Source: Pirellula staleyi DSM 6068 (GTDB taxonomy: Bacteria > Planctomycetota > Planctomycetia > Pirellulales > Pirellulaceae). Taken from it: a stretch of 64,000 nucleotides of DNA. Location: NCBI RefSeq assembly GCF_000025185.1, contig NC_013720.1, positions 5,890,001 through 5,954,000 on the forward strand, read 5' to 3'. Below, piece by piece: positions 44,964 through 55,272 of this stretch. Every line of letters starts with the position of its first letter. Within the stretch, counting starts at the first letter, position 1. The translations under genes and the position numbers were made by a program. The notes under the pieces were generated by a model. The model was not told the DNA's origin and searched no databases. It worked only from the letters and a program-made list of their open reading frames with translations.

Positions 44964-46118
44964 TTACTTATACACATGCGGCGGAATGTCGACGTCGTGC
45001 GGTTCTTCGCGAGGGAAGTAACGTTCGACGACATTGAAAAAATCTTCGCGCGTGAAGACGTTGGCCACCATTGCACGGAAGGTGCGAGCACCAGGACGAC
45101 CGGTGGCATAGTTGCAGGCGAACTTGCGCATCAGCAGCGTCCCTTTTTGCTCGCCAAAGCGTGCACAGGTGAGCTCATAATGTCGCAGCATGGTTAGACG
45201 CTGCTCTTCCGCTGTCGGATCGGGAGGAACAGGCTCGCCTCGCAGTGCGGCTGCAGCTTGGCGGAAGAGCCAAGGGCGTCCCATCGAAGCTCGCGCGATC
45301 ATTACGCCGTCGACCCCATAGCGCCGAAACGCCTCGATCACCTTCTCGGGCGAATCGAGATCTCCATTGCCGATCAGCGGAATCTTTTTTAGGTGCGGCT
45401 TAATCTCGGCAATGCGATTCCAGTCGGCAGTTCCGCGAAAGAAATCGGCAGCCGTTCGTCCATGTACGGTGAGAGCGGCAGCACCAGCCGACTCGACAAC
45501 CTTCGCAATCTCGATCGCGTTGATCGCATCGCGCGAGCAGCCTAGGCGAATCTTGGCCGTCACCGGGGTCGGCGCGCATGCCTTCACTACCCGCTCGACA
45601 ATCTGGGCAATTCGATCGGGAAATTTCAGCAAATACGATCCGCTGTGCGCCTTCTCGGTCACATCCTTCACCGGACAGCCGAAGTTGATATCCACCACGC
45701 TCACGTGTAGTTCATTCGCCAAACGCTCTCCCACTTTTGCGAGCGTGGCGGGGTCGTTGTCCCACATTTGCACGGCAAGGGGCCGCGCTTCTTCTTTCAC
45801 TCCCCACAAGCGATCGGGATGCTCTGCCTCGTGCTCGTGCAGCCAGGCAAACCCCGAAGCGTTCACCATTTCGGTCGCTTGGAGCCCAGCGCCGCCAAAC
45901 TCGCGCACCATCTGGCGATAGGCATAGTTGGTATAGCCCGCCATCGGTGCCTGAAGGATTGGGGGATCGACTTTTACCTGCCCGATGTAAATCGGCGGCA
46001 CGTTGAGTCCACCGCCAGGAAGCGGCGCGTAGTAGGCAGGCGATTCGCTACTCGAAGCAGCGAACGCTTGACCATCGGTCACGATAGGTTTTGCCACAGA
46101 GTCTTCTGAATTCGTCAT
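44964..46118 (-). CDS. dusB: tRNA-dihydrouridine synthase
   Basis: Dus enzymes reduce uridine to dihydrouridine in tRNA D-loops using FMN and NADPH. The product of 384 residues has an N-terminal extension of about 45 residues, then PILQAPMAGYTNYAYRQM, the catalytic Cys in DINFGCPVKDV, TAKIRLG, ALTVHGRTAADFF, GNGDLDSPEKV and MIARASMGRPWLF for FMN phosphate binding. It is most like DusB. The ATG at 46118 gives a plausible start; the frame is open further upstream but without homology. It is divergent from the cyclo-ligase gene and convergent with livF. Confidence 0.92.
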   Translation of the reverse strand: MTNSEDSVAKPIVTDGQAFAASSSESPAYYAPLPGGGLNVPPIYIGQVKVDPPILQAPMAGYTNYAYRQMVREFGGAGLQATEMVNASGFAWLHEHEAEHPDRLWGVKEEARPLAVQMWDNDPATLAKVGERLANELHVSVVDINFGCPVKDVTEKAHSGSYLLKFPDRIAQIVERVVKACAPTPVTAKIRLGCSRDAINAIEIAKVVESAGAAALTVHGRTAADFFRGTADWNRIAEIKPHLKKIPLIGNGDLDSPEKVIEAFRRYGVDGVMIARASMGRPWLFRQAAAALRGEPVPPDPTAEEQRLTMLRHYELTCARFGEQKGTLLMRKFACNYATGRPGARTFRAMVANVFTREDFFNVVERYFPREEPHDVDIPPHVYK

Positions 46119-46193
46119 ACTGCCAATTCTCAGCCCGAATGTGTGCGCTCGCAAGGAGCATTGTCCCTCGCCCCTGAAAGGATATCGCCCACC

Positions 46194-46799
46194 ATGCAAG
46201 GTTCGCCTGCGGAAGATTCAGCGACGCAAAAACAGGAACTTAGGAAACTGATTCGCCGTAAGCGAGCCGAACTCGATCGGCGTGCCGAGCGCTCGCAAAC
46301 AGTTTGCCAGCGGATCATTGAACTCGAAAGCTATCAAAACGCCTCGCGCGTCCATCTTTACATCGAAGCGGGGAGCGAAGTCGCTACTAAAATGCTGGTC
46401 GCCAGTGCGTTTTCGCTCGGTAAAACGGTCGTGGTCCCTTGGTGTACCTCCGACGACCGGCTCGCTTTTTTCTGGATCCAGTCGACCGACGATCTAACGC
46501 TCGGCAGTCACGGAATCCTGGAACCGTCGCCCGAGATTACGAGTGATTCCTCCCGAAAAGTGCTTCCGGAATCGATTCCGTTTTGGATCATTCCAGGCAT
46601 CGCGTTCGACAAGCAAGGTGGCCGGATGGGACAAGGTCGCGGCCATTACGACCGGGTTTTGTCGACCTTGCCCGCCAGCACCATTACGCTGGGACTCGCC
46701 TTCGACTGTCAACTGGTCGACGAAGTACCACGCGAACCGCACGACCGGCCACTCTCCGGCGTAGCGACTGAAACGGGGCTGTTTTGGCGTGACGCATAA
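46194..46799 (+). CDS. 5-formyltetrahydrofolate cyclo-ligase
   Basis: This enzyme converts 5-formyl-THF to 5,10-methenyl-THF with ATP. The 201-residue product shows the N-terminal KQELRKLIRRKRAEL helix, VHLYIEAGSEVATKML, VVVPWC, and the C-terminal nucleotide/folate-binding stretch FDKQGGRMGQGRGHYDRVL. AAAGGA precedes the ATG at 46194. The gap of 75 bases to the divergent dus gene must carry both promoters. Confidence 0.94.
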   Translation: MQGSPAEDSATQKQELRKLIRRKRAELDRRAERSQTVCQRIIELESYQNASRVHLYIEAGSEVATKMLVASAFSLGKTVVVPWCTSDDRLAFFWIQSTDDLTLGSHGILEPSPEITSDSSRKVLPESIPFWIIPGIAFDKQGGRMGQGRGHYDRVLSTLPASTITLGLAFDCQLVDEVPREPHDRPLSGVATETGLFWRDA

Positions 46800-46967
46800 C
46801 GACTTACGAACAGCCTACCCGCTGGCAAATCGAGCCCCGCGATTGTAGGTTAACACCCCCTGCCCTGATGCGCTTTTGCGGCAGTGGAAACCTGAGTTTT
46901 GCCAGGATTCTTTGCTAGAAACTTGCGCCGCCATCGATGGCCCCGCGCAAACGGAGTGACGACTGCC

Positions 46968-48074
46968 ATGAACCCGCTCGATACCGATCTTTCGGCCTGC
47001 CGTGCCCGCCAAGAGCGACTTCTGCACTACATGCACCTGATGCAGTTGGACATGGTAGTGGTGACGCAAATCGAGCATGTGCAGTACCTCGCTGGCCCGA
47101 GATTCGGCTGGGTCTTTTCCCCCGCTGCCGTGCTGCATGCCGACGGCAAGTTGACCCTCGTGGCTCCTGCCAAGCCGACCGTGGAAGCAGCCGCCGACGA
47201 AATCCTGACCTACGACGCACAGTTGCACAGCACCTTGCGTAACGATCAGCGTAAGGCCTCGAGCGAAGTGTTGATGAAGGCGATGCAAAGTCGCCCACTT
47301 GCCGCACGCGTCGGTGTCGAATTTTCTTCGTTTGGTGTCCACATGAGCTGCATTGGCAAAGAGCTCGTCGACATCGAACCAACGCTCTATCGTCTGCGCC
47401 GGAAAAAGGACGACGACGAACTGGCACGCATCTGCCACGCCATTGATGGCACCAAGGCGATGTACAAACTGGCTCGCGAAATCATTCGCCCCGGCATCAG
47501 CGAAATCGAAGTCTTCAATCGCCTGCAAGGGGCAGCTGTCGAGTACTACGGCGAAATGCTCACCGGAACTGGCAACGACTATCAGTGTGGCAGCCGCGGC
47601 GGACCACCGCGCAACAATCGCCTTGCAGAAGCGGGTGAACTTTATATCCTTGACCTCGGCCCGGCGTTTCGCGGCTACTTTGCCGACAACAGCCGCGCTA
47701 TTGCTGTCGATGGTCAGCCGAGCGAACTGCAACTCGCCGCGTGGTCGCAAATCATGCAGGTCTTTAAGCACCTCGAAGCAACCGTGAAGCCGGGCAAGAG
47801 CTGCCGCGAACTGTTCGACGAAGCTCAAGCGATCCTCGACCAATCGCCAATCGGTGTGTTCAACCACCACCTGGGGCATGGCATCGGTCTCTTCCCGCAC
47901 GAAGCGCCACACCTTAACCCCAACTGGGACGATGTGTTTCAAGTCGGCGATGTCTTCACCGCTGAACCGGGGCTCTATGCTCCTGAACTTCGAGCGGGCA
48001 TGCGCATCGAGAACGACTACCTCGTGACCGAAGATGGCGTGAAGCTACTCAGCGATATTCCGCTCGAACTCTAA
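46968..48074 (+). CDS. M24 family metallopeptidase (Xaa-Pro aminopeptidase-like)
   Basis: The 368-residue product has an N-terminal creatinase-like domain (1-140) and a C-terminal pita-bread peptidase domain. Metal ligands are visible as Asp in LDLGPAFRGYFADNSRA (two Asp), His in NHHLGHGIGLFPHE, Glu in FTAEPGLY and Glu in MRIENDYLV. Such enzymes remove N-terminal residues before proline or cleave X-Pro dipeptides; which one is uncertain. GGAG precedes the ATG at 46968. It is probably cytosolic, with no signal peptide. Confidence 0.92.
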   Translation: MNPLDTDLSACRARQERLLHYMHLMQLDMVVVTQIEHVQYLAGPRFGWVFSPAAVLHADGKLTLVAPAKPTVEAAADEILTYDAQLHSTLRNDQRKASSEVLMKAMQSRPLAARVGVEFSSFGVHMSCIGKELVDIEPTLYRLRRKKDDDELARICHAIDGTKAMYKLAREIIRPGISEIEVFNRLQGAAVEYYGEMLTGTGNDYQCGSRGGPPRNNRLAEAGELYILDLGPAFRGYFADNSRAIAVDGQPSELQLAAWSQIMQVFKHLEATVKPGKSCRELFDEAQAILDQSPIGVFNHHLGHGIGLFPHEAPHLNPNWDDVFQVGDVFTAEPGLYAPELRAGMRIENDYLVTEDGVKLLSDIPLEL

Positions 48075-48130
48075 TCGCGATCAGCGCGTCCCCAGAGAAC
48101 GAGATCTCGAAGCCACAGGATGGCGCAGCG

Positions 48131-50140
48131 ATGAGTCATGGACTGAATCCCGAACAACAAGAGGCGGTCGATACGCTGCGCGGTCCGCTCCTGGTGCTTG
48201 CCGGAGCTGGTAGTGGCAAAACGCGTGTCGTCACGTTTCGCATGGCCAATCTGATCAAGCATGGCACCCAGCCCGATCGGATTTTGGCTGTCACCTTCAC
48301 CAACAAAGCTGCTGCGGAAATGCAGCATCGCTTGAGCGCGCTGCTCAAAACCAAGTCGAAGATTAAGCCGCAGGTGTCGACCTTCCACTCGCACTGCGTT
48401 CGGCTGTTGCGCCGGCATGCACGTGTGCTGGGCTACCCCGAGAAGTTTGCAATTTACGACCGGGGAGATCAAGAGAGTCTCGCGCGGGGAGTGCTCCGCG
48501 ACATTCGTGTTCCGAGCGATTTGATGCGTCCGGGCGATCTCGTGACGCAAATCGGCAGCTGGAAAACGCTCGGGATTCGCCCGCAAGAGGCCGAGCGTTT
48601 GGCGAGTACCGACAAAGAACATCTCGCCGCATCGGGCTACAAAAAGTATCAGAAAGCACTGCGTCATGCCGGAGCGGTCGACTTCGACGATCTGCTGATG
48701 CTGACTGAAGAACTTTTCAAGATTGCTCCCCAAGTTCGTCAGCAGGAAGCCCGCCAGTTCGATCATCTGCTCGTCGACGAGTATCAAGACACCAATGGTC
48801 TGCAGTACCGCATCATCCGAGCGCTAGCCGACGAGCATCGCAACATCTGCGTGGTGGGAGACGACGACCAGTCGATCTACGGCTGGCGTGGTGCCGAAGT
48901 CAAACACATTTTGCAGTTCAAAAACGATTGGCCCGATGCCAAAGTGGTGCGGCTCGAGTGGAACTATCGCAGCACCAGCGCAATCCTCGAAACAGCCAAC
49001 AAACTGATCGCCTACAACAAGCATCGTCACGACAAAGTGCTGAAGGCAGCCAGGGCGGGTGGCGAACGGCCGCGCATCGAGCAGTATCCCAGTGAGGTGG
49101 AAGAAGCTCGGCAAGTGGTGGCCGATATTGCGTTTCGCCTGAAAGATGGAACGCGCGATCCTCGCGATTTTGCGATCCTGTTTCGAACGAACGAACAGCC
49201 TCGCGCCATCGAAACCGAACTTCGCAAAGCGAAATTGCCGTACGTGATGCTCGGCAGCCAATCGTTCTTCGATCGCAAAGAAGTGCGTGACTTGCTCGCT
49301 TATCTGCGCGCTATCGAGTCTCCTCGCGATGAGGTCTCGATGCTCCGGATCATCAACACACCGCCGCGCGGGATTGGCGAACGAAGTGTCGAAACGGTGC
49401 TTAGTGAAGCAGTCCGCTCCGGAAAAACTGTCTGGGATGTCGTCAGTAATTTGTCCGAAGGACCGACGCTGTTCGGCGATGCCGAAAAGACCACCACACT
49501 TTCCGACAAAAATGTGGCGGCGATTCGCAGTTTCAGCAATCTGATTCAGCGCTACAGCGAGGCGACTGCTCGTGGTGATTCGCTCGCCGAACTCACACGC
49601 AAGCTGATTTCCGAAACAGGCTATGAGCAAGAGGTGCGGCGGATCTACCCCGATCCTGAAGAGCAGCAGATGCGTCTTGCCGCTGTCGAAGAAGTGGTCA
49701 ATAGCGTGGCTGCCTATGAAGCTGAAGAAGAGAAGCCTTCGATCTCCGGCTATCTCGATCAGGTCACGCTCGGACAGCGCGAAATGGGAGACGATAAAGA
49801 GAAGCAACTCGCTCGCAACGCAATCGCGCTGATGACGTTGCATGCCTCGAAGGGGCTAGAGTTTCCACACGTCTACATGATCGGCCTCGAGGATGGCATT
49901 CTCCCCCACTCACGTAGCGTGAAAGCCGATTCGCAAGATCAAATCGATGAAGAGCGACGTCTTTGCTACGTCGGTATCACGCGCGCTCAAGAGCGGCTCA
50001 CGCTGTCGCTTGCCCTGACGCGCATGAAGTGGGGGAAGCCTCGCGATACCACCCCCAGCCGATTTCTGTTCGAAATCATCGGTCAGGCAGATAATCCTCA
50101 CTCGCGCGGCGGAACTCGCCCTCGTAGTTCCAGCCGCTAG
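48131..50140 (+). CDS. UvrD/Rep/PcrA-type superfamily 1A DNA helicase
   Basis: The 669-residue protein contains all main SF1A motifs: LNPEQQEAV, LAGAGSGKTRV (Walker A), TFTNKAAAEM (Ia), DEYQDTN (II), VGDDDQSIYGWRGAE (III), NYRS (IV), LMTLHASKGLEFPHV (V) and CYVGITRAQERL (VI). It unwinds DNA 3' to 5' and would act in repair or replication restart. The length fits Rep or PcrA without a nuclease domain. It lies 56 bases after the peptidase gene on the same strand. Confidence 0.95.
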   Translation: MSHGLNPEQQEAVDTLRGPLLVLAGAGSGKTRVVTFRMANLIKHGTQPDRILAVTFTNKAAAEMQHRLSALLKTKSKIKPQVSTFHSHCVRLLRRHARVLGYPEKFAIYDRGDQESLARGVLRDIRVPSDLMRPGDLVTQIGSWKTLGIRPQEAERLASTDKEHLAASGYKKYQKALRHAGAVDFDDLLMLTEELFKIAPQVRQQEARQFDHLLVDEYQDTNGLQYRIIRALADEHRNICVVGDDDQSIYGWRGAEVKHILQFKNDWPDAKVVRLEWNYRSTSAILETANKLIAYNKHRHDKVLKAARAGGERPRIEQYPSEVEEARQVVADIAFRLKDGTRDPRDFAILFRTNEQPRAIETELRKAKLPYVMLGSQSFFDRKEVRDLLAYLRAIESPRDEVSMLRIINTPPRGIGERSVETVLSEAVRSGKTVWDVVSNLSEGPTLFGDAEKTTTLSDKNVAAIRSFSNLIQRYSEATARGDSLAELTRKLISETGYEQEVRRIYPDPEEQQMRLAAVEEVVNSVAAYEAEEEKPSISGYLDQVTLGQREMGDDKEKQLARNAIALMTLHASKGLEFPHVYMIGLEDGILPHSRSVKADSQDQIDEERRLCYVGITRAQERLTLSLALTRMKWGKPRDTTPSRFLFEIIGQADNPHSRGGTRPRSSSR

Positions 50141-50166
50141 TAGATCTTGCACGAAGCATTTTTGTG

Positions 50167-51645
50167 CTACGTCAGGATCTCTTTCACCACATGTCCCTCA
50201 ACATCGGTGAGGCGGAAATCGCGACCCTGGAACCGATAGGTCAGCTGCTCGTGATTCACTCCCATGAGGTGCAAAATCGTGGCATTCAGGTCGTGAATAT
50301 GGACCGGCTTGTCGACGACGTTGTAGCTGAAGTCGTCGGTCTCACCATGCACCACGCCCGGTTTCACACCAGCTCCTGCCATCCACATGGTGAAGCAGCG
50401 GGGATGGTGATCGCGACCATGATTTTCCTTGGTGAGGGTCCCTTGGCTGTAGACCGTACGGCCAAACTCGCCACCCCAAACGACAAGCGTATCTTCGAGC
50501 ATGCCACGTTGCTTTAGATCCTTCAGCAAACCGGCGGCAGGCTGATCCATGCTCTTGCACAGAAGTGGAATCTGCTTCGGCAAGTTGTTGTGATGATCCC
50601 AGCCTCGCAAAAAGACCTGGGTGAAACGGACACCACGTTCGGCCAAGCGACGTGCGAGCAAACAGTTGTACGCAAAGGTTCCAGGCTCTTTTACTTCCGG
50701 GCCATACAGATCGAGCGTTTCCTGCGTCTCTTTCGAGACATCGACGAGTTCCGGAACCGACGACTGCATGCGATACGCCATCTCGTACTGCGCGATGCGC
50801 GACGTGATTTCGGGATCCCCTACCGCTTCGTACTTCTGCTGATTGAGCTCAGCCAAACCATCGAGCATCTTGCGGCGAGTTTCTTTCGAAACACCACCTG
50901 GATTCGACAGATAAAGGACCGGATCGCCACTACTACGTAGCGCCACACCTTGATGCTTGGTCGGCAAAAAGCCCGATCCCCACAAGCGTGAGAAGAGGGC
51001 TTGGGATGAGGAACCAGGCGCTAGTTTCGAGTGCAGCACGACATACGCTGGCAGGTCTTGGTTTTCACTTCCGAGACCATAACTACTCCAGGCACCCATG
51101 CTCGGCCGACCTGGAATTTGACTCCCCGTTTGGATGTAGGTGATCGCTGGATCGTGGTTGATCGCCTCAGTGTTCATCGTCTTGATGATGGCGATATCGT
51201 CGACCACTTCACCCAGTTTGGGAAGGAGTTCACTGAGCCAGGTTCCGTTCTTGCCGTGCTGAGCAAACTTGAAGGTCGACGGCGCCACAGGCAACCGGGA
51301 TTGCCCCGACGTCATCGTCGTGATGCGTTGTCCTTGACGAATCGATTCGGGCAAATCCTTATCGAAAAAATCAGCCAGTTTCGGCTTATAGTCAAACAAG
51401 TCGAGCTGTGAAGGAGCATCGGCCATGAAAAGCCAAATGACCCGTTTTGCTTTCGGCGCGTGATGCAGCGACTTGAGTGCGCCAAGTGAAACGAGTTCAT
51501 TGGCCGCAGCTACTTTCGCGGCGTCGTCGGCCTGCGAATCGTGTGCAAGGAGCGAGGCTAGCGCTGCGGTCCCGAGACCGTGAGCCATCTTTCCAAAGAA
51601 GTAGCGGCGTGTGTGAGCAGCGAGCAAATCGTCGAACATAGACAT
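50167..51645 (-). CDS. DUF1501 family protein, copy C
   Basis: The 492-residue protein has a twin-arginine like leader ([19 protein letters not shown]) and DUF1501 blocks: [41 protein letters not shown] and the terminal [13 protein letters not shown] shared with copy B. GGAG lies eight bases before the ATG. It follows the second cytochrome/DUF1549/DUF1553 gene by 76 bases on the same strand, so this is a second independent module of the kind at 17.9-23.5 kb. Catalytic function is unknown. Confidence 0.9.
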   Translation of the reverse strand: MSMFDDLLAAHTRRYFFGKMAHGLGTAALASLLAHDSQADDAAKVAAANELVSLGALKSLHHAPKAKRVIWLFMADAPSQLDLFDYKPKLADFFDKDLPESIRQGQRITTMTSGQSRLPVAPSTFKFAQHGKNGTWLSELLPKLGEVVDDIAIIKTMNTEAINHDPAITYIQTGSQIPGRPSMGAWSSYGLGSENQDLPAYVVLHSKLAPGSSSQALFSRLWGSGFLPTKHQGVALRSSGDPVLYLSNPGGVSKETRRKMLDGLAELNQQKYEAVGDPEITSRIAQYEMAYRMQSSVPELVDVSKETQETLDLYGPEVKEPGTFAYNCLLARRLAERGVRFTQVFLRGWDHHNNLPKQIPLLCKSMDQPAAGLLKDLKQRGMLEDTLVVWGGEFGRTVYSQGTLTKENHGRDHHPRCFTMWMAGAGVKPGVVHGETDDFSYNVVDKPVHIHDLNATILHLMGVNHEQLTYRFQGRDFRLTDVEGHVVKEILT

Positions 51646-51721
51646 AAAATATTCTCCACAAGTGCTTGAACTATTTCTTCAAATTCCTTCAAGCACTTGG
51701 CGATGATTCTGGAAGAGTGAT

Positions 51722-54700
51722 TTATTCCTTCGTCACGACTTCGTCGAGATTCAGGACCAGGTTGCTCACCATCGTCATCGCGGCGAGACTTGTGACATCG
51801 AGGCTAGCGTCGCGCGGGCTCGCGCCAGTGGCAATCAGTTTTTCAGCAGCCGGTTTGTCGGCGGTGTAGTCGGCCAAGTGGGCCTCGTACATTCGGAGCA
51901 AAACTGCTTGCTCGGCTTCGGTAGGAACTCGCCCGGTCGCGATGCGGAAGGCAAACTTCAGCTGATCGGCGGCTGCAGTTCCCCCTTCTTTCATCGAGCG
52001 TTCGGCCAATTTGCGAGCCGCTTCGACATACTGCTCGTCGTTCATCAGCACGAGGGCTTGCAGCGGCGTGTTGGTGCGAGCCCGACGCACCACACACGCT
52101 TCGCGCGATGGTGCATCAAACGTGGTCAGCGAGGCCGGGGGTGCAGTCCGTTTCCAGAACGTGTAGATGCTGCGGCGAAAGAGGGCTGTCCCTTCATCGC
52201 GTTTGTAGTTCTGCGTGTTGCTCCCTTGGAAAGCGACAGCTTCCCAAATGCCACCTGGTTGATAAGGTCGAACACCACGACCTCCACGTTCTTCGACGAG
52301 CAAACCGCTGGCGAAGAGCGCTGCGTCGCGAATCGCCTCGGCATCGAGACGGAAACGTGGACCACGCGAAAGCCATTCATTGGCAGGATCTTTTGCCAGC
52401 AGATCGGCGGTGATTTTCGACGACTGCTGATAAGCGGTCGACATCACCATCAGCTTCATCATGTGCTTCGTGTTCCAGCCACTTTCGATATACTCGCGAG
52501 CGAGCCAGTCGAGCAGTTCGGGATGTGTGGGGGATTGCCCTTGAGCACCAAAATCTTCTGAGGTTTTTACGATCCCCGCACCAAACAGGTTTTGCCAGTA
52601 GCGGTTGACGGCGACGCGAGCGGTGAGGGGATGATTGGGGTCGACCAGCCACTTGGCGAGCCCGAGGCGATTCTTGGGAAGCGACTCGGCCATCGGAGGA
52701 AGTGCGCCGGGAGTTCCCGCATCGACCTTATCGCCCTTCTTATCGTAAGCCCCTCGGATGAGCACGAATGTTTCGCGCGGCTTTTCCATTTCAGCCATCA
52801 CCAGCGAGGTGGGAATGGCCCCTTCGACTTTAGTCTTTTCAGCCTTCAACTCTTCCGTACGCTTCACAAAGGCCTGTAGTTTTTCCTTCGAGCTTTTGTG
52901 AATGTTCTCGAGGAAGTATTCACGAATTTTGGCTTTGTCGTCGTCGGTTTGCTTGTCGGCCTCTTTTGCAATTAGATCTTTGATCGGCTTAGGAATCGAC
53001 GATTTTGCCTGCGATTTCTCGTAGCTTTGCCAGGCAGCGAGGGACTCGAAACTTCGGCCGAGTTGGGGAGTGCGTGTGACGATGCCAGCAGTATCCCAGT
53101 AGACTGTGCCACCATTCTGAGTGAAGGCCCAGCCGTTGAGCGCGGCCCCAGGAGCGAGCCCAACTTTGGCCGCTTCGACTTCGAGTCGCACCCATTCGCC
53201 CGTTTTGGGAAGGGGTCCCATCTCGATGCGTGATGCGGTTCCGGCAGCACCCCAATCGATCGAGTTATCGCCCCAGTAGCAGCGATGCTCCCAGTTGCCA
53301 TCGTTGAACTGCAGCATCACTTCCTTGGGAGGATTCGTAGGGTCGAGATAGACGTAGGCAAACAGTTTGTCTCCCTCGCCGATCGAGAGTGTGGCCGTGG
53401 CGCCGGTGAAGAAGTGCTGGCTCAGTCCGTCAGCCTTACGCGTCGTCGCTTTCGCACCGCTATGCACCGGGCCTTCTTTCTCGGTGATGAACTGCCATGG
53501 GGTGTTGCCTTGCAACTGCGCACCGGCAGGCGCTTCGTCGTCGATCCAGACGAAGTCTTTCGGTTCGCTGGTGTTCCCATCGGCGGTTTCACCAGGGTCG
53601 ACATACTCGAGGGAAGCGAGCGTTGTTTTGCGCTCGTTCTCGGTAGTTTTCAGCTGCTCGTCGAGTTCAGCAAGTTTCTTTTGCTGATCGTCCGAGGCAA
53701 GTTTCATGATCGGCGGTGGCGAGAGGGCGTTGCCATCCATCGCGTTTTCAGCCACGCCGCTGAAGAATGCAAACAGGCTGTAAAAATCTTTTTGCGTCAG
53801 TGGATCGAACTTGTGATCGTGACAAACGGCGCACCCCATCGTGAGCCCCATGAAGACAGTGCTCGTGGTTTCGACGCGATCGACGCCGTAGCGCACCAGC
53901 ACTTCGTCGTTGATCGAGCCACCTTCACTGGTGCTCACGTTGCAGCGATTAAAGCCGGTGGCGACCTTCTGTTCGGGGGTCGCATTCTCAAGTAAATCAC
54001 CTGCGAGCTGCTCGATCGTGAATTGATCGAATGGCTGATTTTTGTTGTACGAAGCAATTACCCAGTCGCGATAAGGCCAGAGCGAACGTTCGTTGTCGAA
54101 GTGCAGCCCGTGCGTGTCGCCGTAGCGAGCAGCGTCGAGCCAGTAGCGGGCCATGTGCTCGCCATAGCGGGGCGAGAGAAGAAGTCGGTCGACCACTTTC
54201 TCATACGCTTCGGGACTTGTGTCAGCGAGGAACGCATCGACTTCCGCCATCGTTGGTGGAAGACCGGTAAGGTCGAGCGTCACGCGTCGCAGCAGCGTCA
54301 CGCGATCGGCTGGCTCGACGAACGTCATGCCGCGTTCTTCGAGTTTTGCAAGCAGAAACTGGTCGATCGGGCCGCGGGCTTTCGCGGCATCACGGACGGA
54401 CGGTGGTGCGGTGCGCTGAGGCGGAACAAAACTCCAGTGAGGCTGATACTCGGCCCCTTCGCTAATCCAGCGCCGGAGGAGTTCCTTTTGCTCAGCGGTC
54501 AGTTTCTTGCCCGATTCGGGGGGCGGCATCTGTACCGACGGATCGTCGCTCAAGATGCGCGCGATAAGCTCGCTCGCTTCAGGCTTGCCGGGCTCGATTG
54601 CTTTGGCGCCCGATTCGAGGGCTGCTGTGGCCCCTTCGAACTGGTCGAGACGAAGTCCAGCAGCACGCTGTTTTTCGTCGAAGCCGTGACACTTAAAGCA

Positions 54701-54868
54701 ATTGTCGGAAAGGATTAAGCGAATGTCGCGACCGAAGTCGAGATGCTTTCCTCCCGGCGCAGTTGCTGCGGGTGCGGGCTCGTCGGCTAGCGACCAAGAG
54801 CAGAACAAGAGGGCTGTTGCCGACGCGAAAACCATTCGCGCAGCACGCCACCAAGACGCGTGGAGCAT
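51722..54868 (-). CDS. Cytochrome C/DUF1549/DUF1553 protein with an inserted beta-rich domain
   Basis: The 1048-residue protein has a signal peptide (to about residue 28), a planctomycete cytochrome domain with CFKCH (57-61) and MPPPES distal Met, a DUF1549 domain (about 168-375; LDLTGLPPTMAEV, YWLDAARYGDTHG), a second CxxCH (CAVCH, 346-350), and a C-terminal DUF1553 domain (LGLAKWLVDPNHPLTARV, NTPLQALVLMNDEQYV). Residues of about 437-600, missing from the paralogue at 20975-23500, look like a carbohydrate-binding or LamG-like sandwich (FVWIDDEAPAGA, YVYLDPTNPPKEVMLQF, WEHRCYWG, GTVYWDTAG). The added domain suggests a substrate-targeting role. It heads an operon with DUF1501 copy C. Confidence 0.9.
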   Translation of the reverse strand: MLHASWWRAARMVFASATALLFCSWSLADEPAPAATAPGGKHLDFGRDIRLILSDNCFKCHGFDEKQRAAGLRLDQFEGATAALESGAKAIEPGKPEASELIARILSDDPSVQMPPPESGKKLTAEQKELLRRWISEGAEYQPHWSFVPPQRTAPPSVRDAAKARGPIDQFLLAKLEERGMTFVEPADRVTLLRRVTLDLTGLPPTMAEVDAFLADTSPEAYEKVVDRLLLSPRYGEHMARYWLDAARYGDTHGLHFDNERSLWPYRDWVIASYNKNQPFDQFTIEQLAGDLLENATPEQKVATGFNRCNVSTSEGGSINDEVLVRYGVDRVETTSTVFMGLTMGCAVCHDHKFDPLTQKDFYSLFAFFSGVAENAMDGNALSPPPIMKLASDDQQKKLAELDEQLKTTENERKTTLASLEYVDPGETADGNTSEPKDFVWIDDEAPAGAQLQGNTPWQFITEKEGPVHSGAKATTRKADGLSQHFFTGATATLSIGEGDKLFAYVYLDPTNPPKEVMLQFNDGNWEHRCYWGDNSIDWGAAGTASRIEMGPLPKTGEWVRLEVEAAKVGLAPGAALNGWAFTQNGGTVYWDTAGIVTRTPQLGRSFESLAAWQSYEKSQAKSSIPKPIKDLIAKEADKQTDDDKAKIREYFLENIHKSSKEKLQAFVKRTEELKAEKTKVEGAIPTSLVMAEMEKPRETFVLIRGAYDKKGDKVDAGTPGALPPMAESLPKNRLGLAKWLVDPNHPLTARVAVNRYWQNLFGAGIVKTSEDFGAQGQSPTHPELLDWLAREYIESGWNTKHMMKLMVMSTAYQQSSKITADLLAKDPANEWLSRGPRFRLDAEAIRDAALFASGLLVEERGGRGVRPYQPGGIWEAVAFQGSNTQNYKRDEGTALFRRSIYTFWKRTAPPASLTTFDAPSREACVVRRARTNTPLQALVLMNDEQYVEAARKLAERSMKEGGTAAADQLKFAFRIATGRVPTEAEQAVLLRMYEAHLADYTADKPAAEKLIATGASPRDASLDVTSLAAMTMVSNLVLNLDEVVTKE

Positions 54869-55272
54869 GACAATCTACCTGGCTAAAGAAGTGGGGGGAT
54901 CGTTGGCAGGGGCGAACATGGTTCCCAACCCCAGACGTAGCCAGATGAGCAGGTAGTGCCACCTGACGGCGAGTGACCACACGCATTGGGCCGCAGGTTT
55001 TCCGCAGCAGAAACAGGTGTGCAAAGCTCGCAGTCGTCCTACACTCGGAACCAATGTCCGGCACAGGAGGCTCCCACAAACGAGTCGTAGGAGTGAACGT
55101 GCCCCCTTATTGAACCATGAAGGAGGAGCAATGTCCAGCGAAGTTCACACAAGCGGGCAACTTTTAGTAGACATGAAAAACGACGCGCGATCGGCATGCT
55201 CCCGGGAACTGGGATGACAAGCAATCGCGCGTCGCGGATGGTTACGGTAAGCCATTCAACAACTTGCGCCGA
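54869..55272. other. Intergenic region containing a terminator
   Basis: This 404-base stretch lies between the start of the cytochrome gene and the end of the secreted DJ-1/PfpI gene, both on the minus strand. It holds the terminator of the latter (55176-55234) and should hold the promoter of the former. A 28-codon plus-strand frame at 55131-55217 with a perfect AAGGAGG overlaps the terminator and is considered doubtful. Confidence 0.5.
55176..55234 (-). terminator. Rho-independent terminator of the secreted DJ-1/PfpI gene
   Basis: Read on the minus strand, CGACGCGCGAT (55234-55224) pairs perfectly with ATCGCGCGTCG (55191-55181) and is followed by TTTTT. The loop is long (32 bases) and contains its own TCCCGGGA palindrome. 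Confidence 0.75.

Noticed and set aside
48824-49843. Minus-strand frame of 339 codons inside the helicase gene
   Set aside because: It runs opposite conserved helicase motifs III-V and has no signal or motif of its own.
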